From an uncultured Flavobacteriales bacterium (GTDB taxonomy: Bacteria; Bacteroidota; Bacteroidia; Flavobacteriales_D; Crocinitomicaceae): DNA of 64,000 nt. Numbering within the stretch: the first letter of the stretch is position 1; every line of letters begins with the position of its first letter. Where the stretch lies: NCBI GenBank assembly GCA_913059205.1, contig CAJXRM010000002.1:42963-106962 (forward strand). Direction: 5' to 3'. The notes under the pieces are model-generated. The model saw only the letters and a list, made by a program, of their open reading frames with translations. It made no database searches and was not told where the DNA came from. Below, one piece after another: positions 37,901-44,261 of this stretch. Both the position numbers and the translations under genes were made by a program.

Positions 37901-39012
37901 CATTGATTGATTGCCTGAATACTGAACTCAAAAGCATTTCCAGCCTGACCGCATGATGACTCGGTATACGTATGACACAATACGGCAGGAGGTGGATGAG
38001 GCAAGGTATCGTTTGGCGAACTATCACCATAATCGACAACATAATATGTGGAAGGGTGATTTGCAGAGTAACTGCTTAATGGAAAACAAAGAACCAATGG
38101 TCCACAACCGGATGTTGCTCCAGGATTTGCGGCTCCGATTGCAGGATTGGTAATGTTAGAAACCAAATAACTCGCTGTATCGGTACAACCATTTGCCCCT
38201 GTAATTATATAATCTAAATCAAAAATATCACTCGTAGTATATAAATGTGATGTTCCTCCTGTTGGAGCCGTCGCACTTGTATAATTAGGCGAGCCATCTC
38301 CCCAAATTATTTGATGGTTTACGCCTGTAACAAGTGAATTGTCATAAACTGTTAAATTGAAGTTGGAGCCATCACAATTTTTAAATAGCGATATAGGATC
38401 GATCAAAGAAGCATCCGGAATTTGATTAACTGTTACGGTGTGTGATACAGCGTCTTGGCAGCCAAAGCTATTTGTCACTGTTAAAACCACATTAAAATTT
38501 GCGGATGCAGAACCTGTTGATATAAAAGTATGTGATGGATTTGGTTGAGTGCTCGTATTTTGAGCTCCAGAAGCTGGATTTCCAAAATTCCACGAATAAC
38601 TTAATCCTGAGCCTGTTGAAGTTGAGCTAAATTGAATGGGAGTTGTTGCACAAACATTATTCGGCAAGAAATTAAATGCTGCCACTGGATCAGGGGCAAT
38701 TGTAACAGTAATCGTCTCCGTTCGTGTACAACCGTCATTGTCCGTTATGGTTAAGGAATATGTTGTTGTGGTAAGTGGTGTAGCAATTGGATTTGGACAA
38801 GCAGTACAAGAAAGTCCCGTGGCAGGTGTCCAGTTATATGCAATTGGCGCTGTTCCTGTAACATTTGCTATCGCGCCTAAATCTACGGCGCTACCAAGAC
38901 AAATAGTTGTATCGGTATCAAATGAAAGCGAACATTGTGCACTCGAATAATTCCCTGAAAAAAGGAGTAATATAATTAGTAAAATTCTATACTTTGCAAA
39001 CAACGTCTTCAT
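31966..39012 (-). CDS. Giant PKD-domain surface adhesin with T9SS type B (CHU_C) sorting domain
   Basis: A 2348-residue secreted protein. Signal peptide at 1-26 (ILLIILLLFSGNYSSAQC). Residues about 27-560 hold immunoglobulin/PKD-like domains; about 590-1500 consist of cysteine-containing bacterial-Ig-like modules arranged in a 230-residue supra-repeat with CxxCxNPIAxP motifs; about 1500-2230 are PKD domains. Eleven W-x-F-G-D-G-like PKD motifs can be counted (for example DWDFGNG, YWDFGDG, TWDFGDG). The C-terminal about 90 residues (LIFDDWGNLIWST...EAWDGTFNG...DAYVWKVNA) match the gliding-motility-associated CHU_C domain, the T9SS type B signal. It is probably cell-surface anchored and adhesive; whether it affects motility cannot be told. 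It pairs with the PorP/SprF gene. Confidence 0.93.
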   Translation of the reverse strand: MKTLFAKYRILLIILLLFSGNYSSAQCSLSFDTDTTICLGSAVDLGAIANVTGTAPIAYNWTPATGLSCTACPNPIATPLTTTTYSLTITDNDGCTRTETITVTIAPDPVAAFNFLPNNVCATTPIQFSSTSTGSGLSYSWNFGNPASGAQNTSTQPNPSHTFISTGSASANFNVVLTVTNSFGCQDAVSHTVTVNQIPDASLIDPISLFKNCDGSNFNLTVYDNSLVTGVNHQIIWGDGSPNYTSATAPTGGTSHLYTTSDIFDLDYIITGANGCTDTASYLVSNITNPAIGAANPGATSGCGPLVLCFPLSSYSANHPSTYYVVDYGDSSPNDTLPHPPPAVLCHTYTESSCGQAGNAFEFSIQAINQCDISEASISPIRVYTGPTANFTTPQTNYCVNTAVPFTNLSTLGFNSSCATTTLFTWDFGDGSAPVTAFSLTNPTHVYTLPGTYTVTLSATNNCATTMHNLVICIEEAPVPDFIITPDTACVPFTAVTTNLSSLLNTCDVDTLWNITFIQSACVPGTGNGNFTNGTNNTSENPEFLITNPGEYNVRLNLTNSCGTFFHQQIVLGQAPPQVILPALASVCEGESVSPTATVNDCYEPSDSYLWTFAGGMPASSTNLVPGLVSYASAGTYTVAFEATNACGTTNATTPITIFAPPVADAGPDVSSCSTIASSIGSAPVGGVTYSWAPATGLNNASIANPTVTLSNVTGAPVDYMYVVTASTSANCFTRDTVVVTVFPLPTLAVNSPAICIGENTNLLVTGAGVGGSYVWAPGTNLSCTNCDNPIADPISTTSYTITGTTAEGCVNTTTSTVTVNPLPVVNAGPDLTLCDQPVAETLNGTPAGGTWSGSPNVTAGGIFTPNGTESSSLIYSYTNPATNCSSSDTLLVVVNPLIVPTVDPLDSICLATPPTDLNALFNSNPVGGVWTGTGVTTPNFNPATAGVGTHTLTYTLGTSTCEASVTADIIVHANPVLATSDETICFGDAVQLNVSGAGAGGTYSWSPLTALTCSDCDNPIANPTATTIYTITGTTIQGCSSDITSTVTVNPLPVVNAGVDMLLCDQPIPVVLNGTPSGGTWTGSPNVTAGGTFTPNGNEVANLIYSYTDGATTCSTSDTMVITVSPPITATLDPTDSICINSSSINLNTQFNPSTTGGVWSGTGVSNPNFNPATAGLGTHTLTYTLGSGTCQTTSTTDIIVNPQPTIVSANETICFGDAVQLGVTGAGIGGSYDWLPATNLTCTNCDDPIANPTVTTTYTITGTSAQGCSNTTTSTVTVNPLPSVDAGIDTTICNFPVSVQLTGTPSGGVWSGPNVTPTGEFTPSGVGNFTVTYTVTLGTSCVDSDDRIVTVLDPTLADAGPDLEACVGSPIVVLSGTPAGGDWTGSFVTLSGDFDPSTSGVYDLIYSTGAGNCLTIDSMVFTVHALPAVDAGTDVGICISESAFDLVGNPLGGVWSGTGITDVNLGTFDPAIATTGTHTITYTITDPITTCVNQDDVDVTVNPLPVVDFLVDSLICLNTAASFTNTSTLIATSDWTFGDGGTSIANSPNHTYTATGLYDITLLVTTANGCIDSITKSVSVLDFPNAQYTFVPAIACGPVDASFTNTSTGIANTYDWDFGNGVTSNLQSPLDVTYVESQNADTVYTIELTATNYCGVDTHTETITVEPTPTAIFGTDFDSGCSPFEVNIANTSIGSADTYYWDFGDGTTATTSTPLFQHTYYTGSTPTSYTITLVAENNCGSDTATYVVTATPILVDAFFNTSVVSGCAPLTVDFTQYTLGGTQYSWNFDDGNISNVYSPTHTFTAAGTYNVSLSANDGCGYDTTTVVITVHPAPNIDFTSNPASVCVNEPFNFVNLSTGISGVTWDFGDGNSSTLIDPTHAYSTSGTFTVTLSGTSATFGCPASISHTVTVDPTPIAAFTATPQNGCMPLDVQFTNNSMNANFYFWDFGDGNTSNVLNPSHSYPLAGTYTIRLIVENLNGCSDTTYEDVIVYPLPAVDFAINQPSVCLTTGNVSFTNLSTGAVGYTWDFGNGQSSVLTSPSTTYTAAGTYTVTLTGVNQYGCLNTQQRTLNFYDFAVADYVIPVTETCLGNSLTFNSTSTNSSSVEWLFGNTESVFGTNVDYEYPAAGNYTVTMIAYGGGGCNDTLTITPTITINPTPVADFNYENVIEINQWTGLIDFFNLSTHATDYQWYFGDGGSGTTVNPSHSYNTHGDFTVTLIASNNFGCADTIVNPIVVELYKGLYLANAMYPGHSDYNVSHFVPIGVGLKEFELLIFDDWGNLIWSTTALDVNGRPTEAWDGTFNGAPVQQDAYVWKVNAIFLDDSVWEGKEYEKNKIKKSGTVTVIR
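35168..36547. repeat. Tandem 690-bp repeat units within the adhesin gene
   Basis: Equivalent junctions (GGATTTACTGTTAC or its close variant) recur at 35168, 35858 and 36548, exactly 690 bp (230 codons) apart. A 28-base stretch starting at 35351 and one starting at 36041 look identical (also 690 bp apart), with a diverged third at about 36731. Two complete units lie between the junctions and partial units flank them. They correspond to about protein residues 822-1281. Confidence 0.85.
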
Positions 39013-39031
39013 TACTAGTGTTTAGGAATGA

Positions 39032-39039
39032 CAAAACTA
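39032..39039 (-). promoter_or_regulatory. -7 box TAGTTTTG of the adhesin-porP operon
   Basis: Exact TAnnTTTG on the minus strand, 19 nt before the adhesin start codon (39012). Confidence 0.55.
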
Positions 39040-39103
39040 AGGCAAATACTTAATTTTTCCTAAAAAAAGACGTACGGCAAATGCCCTATTTTGATTGATT
39101 TAA

Positions 39104-39643
39104 TTACAACCACTTACTTGTAATTCGCTTTCCAACTTTTATTCGGAAACGCTTTAAGACGGTTTCTCTGTCGCTTACATTCGCGCATTTCACAATGTCA
39201 CTTGTTACGAACTCACCATTTCGAAAAAACTTAAATTCAAAACTAACTGAAACTATGTCTGGTTGGTGTAAATTGAATAAGCTTCCCAGTTCGAGTGATT
39301 TAAACAAGTTGTCTCTTGAGCTTGTAGGTTTAAACTTTCTATCGTAACCACGAACGTTAACTAAAATATAGGTGTCAATTCCTTTCGATTTTAGCACTTG
39401 CGTCATCGAATCTGAGGCAAGCAATTGCGAGTCACTACCCATTTTCATTATGTTCAGCGATGGAATGGTTTTTACTCCTCGAGAGGTCAACAATTCTGTC
39501 AAGTTGATTTCCAACGAATACCTATCCTCCGCATTGTCCAACTGCCCAATCACTACAGCATTTTTCAATGCCAAATCTACCTTTTGTGCAAACGAAGTAT
39601 TTGCAGTTGCAAGCAGGATTACAATATAAATGTACTTTTTCAT
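39104..39643 (-). CDS. Uncharacterised exported protein downstream of metF
   Basis: No family recognised. With the ATG at 39643 it has 179 residues and a clean signal peptide (MKKYIYIVILLATANTSFA, cleavage before Q), so it should be periplasmic or outer-membrane. A longer reading adds seven residues overlapping the metF stop and is less likely. The mature part (KVDLALKNAVVIGQLDNAEDRYSLEINL...KGIDTYILVNVRGYDRKF) is mixed alpha/beta and ends in basic GKRITSKWL. It starts one base after the metF stop, which suggests co-transcription, but a shared function is not evident. Confidence 0.75.
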   Translation of the reverse strand: MKKYIYIVILLATANTSFAQKVDLALKNAVVIGQLDNAEDRYSLEINLTELLTSRGVKTIPSLNIMKMGSDSQLLASDSMTQVLKSKGIDTYILVNVRGYDRKFKPTSSRDNLFKSLELGSLFNLHQPDIVSVSFEFKFFRNGEFVTSDIVKCANVSDRETVLKRFRIKVGKRITSKWL

Positions 39644-39644
39644 C

Positions 39645-40595
39645 TTAAAAAATTTCTTTTGCAATTGCTTTTACACAATCAGAATTTGACATGGTATAAT
39701 AATGAATGCAAGGTGCTCCGGCTTTCTTAAGTTCTTTTGATTGGTGAATTCCCCATTCAATGCCCACCTTTTTTACATCGTCATTCGTTTTGCATTTCAG
39801 CAATTCTTTTGAAAGTTCTTCAGGATAATCAATATGGAAAAACTTCGGTAAAAACGAAATGTGATTCAAGGATTTTATTGGCTTCAACCCTGGAATTATT
39901 GGAACATCAATTCCTGCTGCTCGGCATGCATCCACAAAAGCAAAATACTTTGAATTATCGAAAAACATTTGCGTAACGATGTACTCAGCTCCCGCATCCA
40001 CTTTTGCTTTCAGATACTGTAAATCCGTTGCCAGATTCATTGCTTCAAAATGCTTTTCAGGGTAACCCGCTGCACCAATACAAAAATCTGTTGGTTCCAA
40101 TTTGATGTCGTCAATCAAATAATTTCCACGGTTCATTTCCGTTATTTGGTCAATTAATTCAACGGCATACTGGTGACCATCCTGGTGAGGACGAAAGTTC
40201 GCTTCTGTTTTAATTGAATCACCTCTCAATGCCAAAACGTTATCAATTCCCAAAAATTGAAGATCAATTAATGCGTTTTCTGTTTCCTCTTTGTTGAAAC
40301 CACCACAAATTAAATGTGGCACAGCATCCACATCGTACTTGTTCATAATTGCCGCACAAATTCCAACCGTACCAGGTCGTTTACGAATAGATATTTTTTC
40401 CAGCAATCCGTTCTCACGCTCTTTGTACACAAATTCTTCGCGGTGATACGTTACATTGATAAATTTTGGCTTGAATTCCATCAAAGGATCAATTCCATCG
40501 TAAATAGATTGTATGCTCTTTCCTTTTAACGGTGGCAATATTTCAAACGAGAATAAGGTTTCTTTAGAAGCCTTTAAGTGATCGGTAACTTTCAT
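39645..40595 (-). CDS. metF: 5,10-methylenetetrahydrofolate reductase
   Basis: FAD-dependent TIM-barrel enzyme reducing methylene-THF to 5-methyl-THF for methionine synthesis. Family segments are readable: ETLFSFEILPPLKG with the catalytic glutamate, FINVTYHRE, NVLALRGDS, CIGAAGYPEKH, and YIVTQMFFDNSKYF. The length of 316 residues fits the bacterial catalytic-domain-only form. A TATCTTTG box with an upstream TTTTG about 22 nt away lies 21 nt before the start. metH is not in the window. Confidence 0.96.
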   Translation of the reverse strand: MKVTDHLKASKETLFSFEILPPLKGKSIQSIYDGIDPLMEFKPKFINVTYHREEFVYKERENGLLEKISIRKRPGTVGICAAIMNKYDVDAVPHLICGGFNKEETENALIDLQFLGIDNVLALRGDSIKTEANFRPHQDGHQYAVELIDQITEMNRGNYLIDDIKLEPTDFCIGAAGYPEKHFEAMNLATDLQYLKAKVDAGAEYIVTQMFFDNSKYFAFVDACRAAGIDVPIIPGLKPIKSLNHISFLPKFFHIDYPEELSKELLKCKTNDDVKKVGIEWGIHQSKELKKAGAPCIHYYTMSNSDCVKAIAKEIF

Positions 40596-40615
40596 GTCTT
40601 TAATTGAATCGTGGA

Positions 40616-40623
40616 CAAAGATA
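40616..40623 (-). promoter_or_regulatory. -7 box TATCTTTG of metF
   Basis: Exact TAnnTTTG on the minus strand, 21 nt before the metF start, with a TTTTG about 22 nt further upstream as a possible -33 element. Confidence 0.6.
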
Positions 40624-40695
40624 CCATTATTGAATTTACTGGAAACAAAATGCGAATAAGAAATATATTGAACGATTTTATTTTGAACGAAGTAG

Positions 40696-40893
40696 AACCA
40701 TGGTATTGAATGGTTGAAAGACGTTTCTATCTCTCATTATGAAGTTTACAATTTAAGTGGTAATTTAGTATTGAATCAAAGCTATATAGATGTTGCGCGA
40801 TTTAAATGTACAGAGTGTTTAAGCAAAGGTGTTTACATTGTTCATGTTTATTTGAGTAATAGTGTAAAACACCTTAAAATTGTTTTACCATGA
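40696..40893 (+). pseudogene. Remnant of a T9SS type A sorting domain
   Basis: An open stretch of 65 codons without a start, directly after a TAG at 40693, reads like the end of a Por secretion-tail (type A) domain: SHYEVYNLSGNLVLNQ, then CLSKGVYIVHVYLSNSVKHLKIVLP and a stop. Compare the C terminus of the amidase in this window (VLIYDMQGKLCL...LSHGKYNVILKV). The upstream IYPNP part and the rest of the protein are missing, so this is the 3' relic of a deleted secreted-protein gene. It accounts for most of the 340-nt gap between metF and the next gene. Confidence 0.7.
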
Positions 40894-40937
40894 GAACGTT
40901 GATCTTTATATAACTTCCGGTTTTATTAATTTATAAA

Positions 40938-41892
40938 ATGCAAAAAACGGTTTCAATATTATTTATTCTTGGTCTATTCGTTTTAAAATCGGTATATTCA
41001 ATCGGTCAAAATTTAGTTCCAAATCCTAGTTTTGAAACTGTAAATACTTGTAATGTTTCCGGTTCTTTTCAAGCGTCGCAAGCTTTTCTAGAGTGGAAAA
41101 GAATTAATTCAGCCGATTTCTTTAATACTTGTTTCAGCGACCCTAGCTTTGCACCGCCAACAACTTATGCTGGTTTGGGTGATTCTTATTACGGTAATGG
41201 TATGGTGGTATCGCAATGATACCTTCTAATAATTATAGAGAATCAATTTATATCGAGCTAGATACAATTTTGACAAAGGATTCTGCCTACTGTTTTAGTT
41301 TTTGGATTAAAAATTCATTTCAGTCAGGATATAGTTATAATACAAACATGATTAATTGCCGCTTTACAAGCACTATTTTGGACAATAACATTATTAGTAA
41401 TAGTCAACCTGTTTTTAATTCTAATATAGTGACTAACATTAACGATTGGGTACAATTTGAAAGCTACCATATTGCTAATGGTACAGAACGGTTTTTTACG
41501 ATTGGCTTTTTTGGCAATTACAATTATTCACACGAAAGTAATCCACCTGAGGATGCTCTTTACTACTTCATAGATGATGTTTCGGTTATTCAATGCAATA
41601 AAGACTCCCTTTTACAAGTTGTTGTTGAATTACCTAATGTAATTACACCAAATACCGATGGTATCAGTGATTTCTATGAAATCAGTATTAAGAATATCGA
41701 AGAAATGACGGTTCAAGTCATGAATCGTTGGGGAAATTTAATCGCTGAATATGATGGTATGACCACTTCATGGAATGGAAATAATCGTGATGGAACGCCT
41801 TTAATTAGGGAGTTTATTTTGTAAAAATTATTGCAAAAACAAAATTTGGTGAAACAATAATGAAACACCAATTCGTTCAGGTAATTCGGTAA
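40938..41892 (+). pseudogene. Frameshifted secreted protein with T9SS type B (CHU_C) domain
   Basis: Three consecutive frames together spell one protein of about 317 residues. Frame 1 (from ATG 40938) gives a signal peptide, NLVPNPSFETVNTC and GLGDSYYGNG. After a one-base loss near 41200 the next frame reads YGGIAMIPSNNYRESIYIELD, then a jelly-roll-like domain and PNVITPNTDGISDFYEI...VMNRWGNLIAEYDG of the CHU_C domain. After another one-base loss near 41810 the last frame reads GVYFVKIIAKTKFGETI and FVQVIR, the expected CHU_C ending, stopping at 41892. Both shifts break the gene, which sits beside another T9SS relic; an assembly error is possible but less likely for two separate sites. Confidence 0.8.
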
Positions 41893-41967
41893 TTTGAATT
41901 GCCACGCCAAGACACTATTCAAGTTGCACAACCATTATCTTGAACTTTAAACTAGTTGAACCTGGAT

Positions 41968-42633
41968 CTATCTAAGGAACAACTCCGCATACTTCAAATC
42001 TGCCTGCGTAGTAATCTTTACATTCTCTGGATTTCCTTCCACGGTAGAAATAGAATAACCAGCTTCCTCAACCAATCCTGCATCGTCAGTGATTTTTGAA
42101 TGATAATTCTGTGCGTATGCCTTTTCCAAAACGTCGCGCTTGAAACATTGAGGGGTTTGCACAATCAAATATTCAGAGCGATCTATCGCCACTGTTCCGC
42201 TTTTAGAATCTTTCTTTCGAAGCGATTCTACCACTGAGATTACGGGAACTACGGCATCACTCTTTCGCAATTTAGCAATGCACTTTTGTATCGTTTCATG
42301 CGTTACCAGCGGTCGAACGCCATCGTGCACGGCAATAATATCTCCATAACAATAATGAATTGCGTTTTTTATAGAATGATAACGCTCGTCGCCACCTGTT
42401 ACAACACGATGTGGAATTTTAAAGTCTTGTTCCAAAACCAATTCTTCCCAATAGGACTTCCAATCTTCTGGAATGGTAACTAATATTTGACTTTTAGGGT
42501 CAAAATGATAGAACTTTTCAATGGTATACATCAAAATCGGCTTGTCGAAAATGCGGATAAACTGTTTCGGTAAAGACGAATTCATTCGTTTACCTATTCC
42601 ACCAGCTGTAATAATCACGCTCAATGTTCCCAT
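41968..42633 (-). CDS. ispD: 2-C-methyl-D-erythritol 4-phosphate cytidylyltransferase
   Basis: Third enzyme of the MEP isoprenoid pathway, coupling MEP to CTP. The nucleotidyltransferase opening SVIITAGGIGKRMNSSLPKQF, the VHDGVRPLVTHETI motif, and DDAGLVEEAGYSISTVEGNPENVKITT are all typical. It has 221 residues, standard. A near-consensus -7 box TACCTTTA (42638-42645, minus) lies 4 nt before the ATG. ispF is not adjacent. Confidence 0.95.
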   Translation of the reverse strand: MGTLSVIITAGGIGKRMNSSLPKQFIRIFDKPILMYTIEKFYHFDPKSQILVTIPEDWKSYWEELVLEQDFKIPHRVVTGGDERYHSIKNAIHYCYGDIIAVHDGVRPLVTHETIQKCIAKLRKSDAVVPVISVVESLRKKDSKSGTVAIDRSEYLIVQTPQCFKRDVLEKAYAQNYHSKITDDAGLVEEAGYSISTVEGNPENVKITTQADLKYAELFLR

Positions 42634-42693
42634 GAGTTAAAGGTAAAAAATATTTGCTTACCGATGGCTTACTCGTAAATTGTATAAATTCAT

Positions 42694-42808
42694 TTACCAC
42701 AAAGAAACAAAGAACACAAAATTGCACACCGATTTCTATATAATTTCACATTTGAGTTATGTTTCAAATACTCACAACTTCTTTGTGCCCTTTGTTTCTT
42801 TGTGGTTA
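42694..42808. repeat. Dispersed palindromic repeat, copy 3 (shorter, more symmetrical)
   Basis: A 115-bp element whose ends form an inverted repeat of about 28 bp: left TTACCACAAAGAAACAAAGA and right, read inverted, TAACCACAAAGAAACAAAGG, continuing ACACAAA/GCACAAAG. The ends resemble those of copies 1 and 2 but the centre is different and AT-rich. It lies between the ispD promoter and the terminator of the next minus-strand gene; together these fill the 257-nt gap. Confidence 0.7.
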
Positions 42809-42838
42809 GGCTGGACAAAGCTTAAAATTTTACCCCAC

Positions 42839-42868
42839 AAAAAAAGGCCATCCTTTCAGACAGCCTTT
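42839..42868 (-). terminator. Intrinsic terminator of the small membrane protein gene
   Basis: AAAGGC/GCCTTT arms (42843-42848 and 42863-42868) with partial inner pairing; seven T follow on the minus strand (42839-42845). It lies 22 nt after the stop at 42891. Confidence 0.7.
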
Positions 42869-42890
42869 AACCTATATTTTACCTTTCCGA

Positions 42891-43085
42891 TTATTTCAAT
42901 TGGTCTGGGTTTGATTCAGCAGCTTTATTAAACTTTCGTTGCTTGTTCATCCAAATACCAAAACCGATGAACCCAAGCGCGATTAACGCGTTGTTGAACA
43001 TGTTTCCAATGATATCTGCTTGCAAATAGTGCAACAACCATGTAAAAAGATCTCCTATACCCCAGAAAATTTCAGAAAATGTCAT
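42891..43085 (-). CDS. Small conserved-looking membrane protein (64 residues)
   Basis: One or two hydrophobic helices (about 10-22 and 32-47) in a 64-residue protein, MTFSEIFWGIGDLFTWLLHY then a polar turn, ALIALGFIGFGIWMNKQRKF and a hydrophilic tail. It resembles short membrane proteins that are widespread in Flavobacteriia without known function (possibly the DUF6341 type, from memory, not checked). A proper terminator follows it, supporting that it is expressed. It lies 68 nt after rsmA on the same strand. Confidence 0.75.
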   Translation of the reverse strand: MTFSEIFWGIGDLFTWLLHYLQADIIGNMFNNALIALGFIGFGIWMNKQRKFNKAAESNPDQLK

Positions 43086-43153
43086 AATTTCAATTATTAG
43101 TTCTTACAAAGAAAACTATTTTTTTAAATATTCCAAACACCACAGTTCAAAAA

Positions 43154-43942
43154 CTAGCTCTCTTTTGGATTATCTTTATTTAGCGCTTCAATCATTTGTG
43201 TTAATTCAATAAATTGATCTACCGATAAAACCTCTGGTCGTAACGCCATAAATTCGTGTTCCAACACATTTCCATTCAACAATGGTTTAACTGAGTTCCG
43301 AAGTGTTTTTCTTCGTTGGTTGAATCCCATTTTAACCACTTGTTTGAACAGTTTTTCATCGCAAGGTAAGGAAGTGCGTGAATTTCGAACACAGCGAATC
43401 ACACCTGACTTTACTTTTGGAGGCGGGTTGAATACATGCTCATCCACGGTAAAGCAATATTCTATATCGTAATATGCCTGTAGCAAAACACTCAAAATTC
43501 CGTATTGCTTCGAACCTGGTTTTTCGGCTACTCGCTGCGCAACTTCCTTTTGAAACATTCCCATAATTTCAGGGATTTGGTTTCTATACTCAATGCACTT
43601 GAATAAAATTTGAGAAGAAATATTGTATGGGAAATTACCAACAACACCAAATGGTTCTACGCCCATACAATCTGTAAGGTCGACTTTCAAAAAGTCCTTT
43701 TCCAAAATCTTTCCTTCCAATCGTTCAAAAACCTCTTTTAAATAATCTACACTTTCCGTGTCGATTTCCATTACCCAAACATCCAGACCGTCATCCAACA
43801 AATAAGACGTTAAAGCACCCATTCCCGGTCCAATTTCCAAAACACGTTTACACTCATTTTGGTATTGTTTTGCAATTTTTTCGCAGATGTTTTTATCCGT
43901 TAAAAAGTGCTGTCCAAGGTGTTTCTTTGCTTTTACGCTCAT
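43154..43942 (-). CDS. rsmA: 16S rRNA (adenine1518-N6/adenine1519-N6)-dimethyltransferase
   Basis: KsgA methyltransferase that dimethylates two adenines in the 3' hairpin of 16S rRNA during 30S maturation. It starts [20 protein letters not shown], has the SAM-binding [15 protein letters not shown], and the catalytic motif [15 protein letters not shown]. The C-terminal small helical domain ends within 262 residues, as normal. The start overlaps the DUF4286 stop by 4 nt; this pair is a common Bacteroidota arrangement. Confidence 0.96.
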   Translation of the reverse strand: MSVKAKKHLGQHFLTDKNICEKIAKQYQNECKRVLEIGPGMGALTSYLLDDGLDVWVMEIDTESVDYLKEVFERLEGKILEKDFLKVDLTDCMGVEPFGVVGNFPYNISSQILFKCIEYRNQIPEIMGMFQKEVAQRVAEKPGSKQYGILSVLLQAYYDIEYCFTVDEHVFNPPPKVKSGVIRCVRNSRTSLPCDEKLFKQVVKMGFNQRRKTLRNSVKPLLNGNVLEHEFMALRPEVLSVDQFIELTQMIEALNKDNPKES

Positions 43943-44253
43943 TTTTTGAATTCTTCTAGTACTGTTAGTATTGTTCTAAATGCAGCAAATTTTCCTTCAA
44001 ATCTAGTTCCGTGTTCCTGTTGAAGAGCCAAAGAATGTGTAGCAACATACTCGTCGTATTTATCTTGAGAAGGAGCAATATAACCAATGGCAAAGGTAAC
44101 TCCCCCTTCTTCTTCTCCGTGAACGCGACAAATGCGCGACTCAACAAAGCATCCTGTTGCCATAACATCCGGAATATGTGTTGCTCTCATCCAATCCAGC
44201 CACTCTGATTCTACAGCTGGATCAATACTTACTGTAACGTTGTATAAAATCAT
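43939..44253 (-). CDS. DUF4286 family protein
   Basis: Small 104-residue ferredoxin-like-fold protein of the DUF4286 family, recognised by [36 protein letters not shown] and the following [19 protein letters not shown]. The function is not established. It lies between the unknown membrane protein and rsmA in a compact minus-strand operon, with 8 nt to the former and a 4-nt overlap with the latter, as in many other Bacteroidota genomes. Confidence 0.88.
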   Translation of the reverse strand: MILYNVTVSIDPAVESEWLDWMRATHIPDVMATGCFVESRICRVHGEEEGGVTFAIGYIAPSQDKYDEYVATHSLALQQEHGTRFEGKFAAFRTILTVLEEFKK

Positions 44254-44261
44254 TTTACAAT

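Noticed and set aside
33124..38950. Several plus-strand ORFs opposite the giant adhesin gene.
   Set aside because: They are shadows produced by the low-complexity Thr/Val/Asn-rich repeats of the minus-strand gene.
40696..40893. A short functional secreted protein.
   Set aside because: There is no start codon or signal peptide; the frame is closed by a stop just upstream and contains only part of a sorting domain.
41190..41220. Programmed ribosomal frameshift in the CHU_C gene.
   Set aside because: No slippery heptamer is seen at either shift, and two separate shifts plus a neighbouring relic fit decay better.
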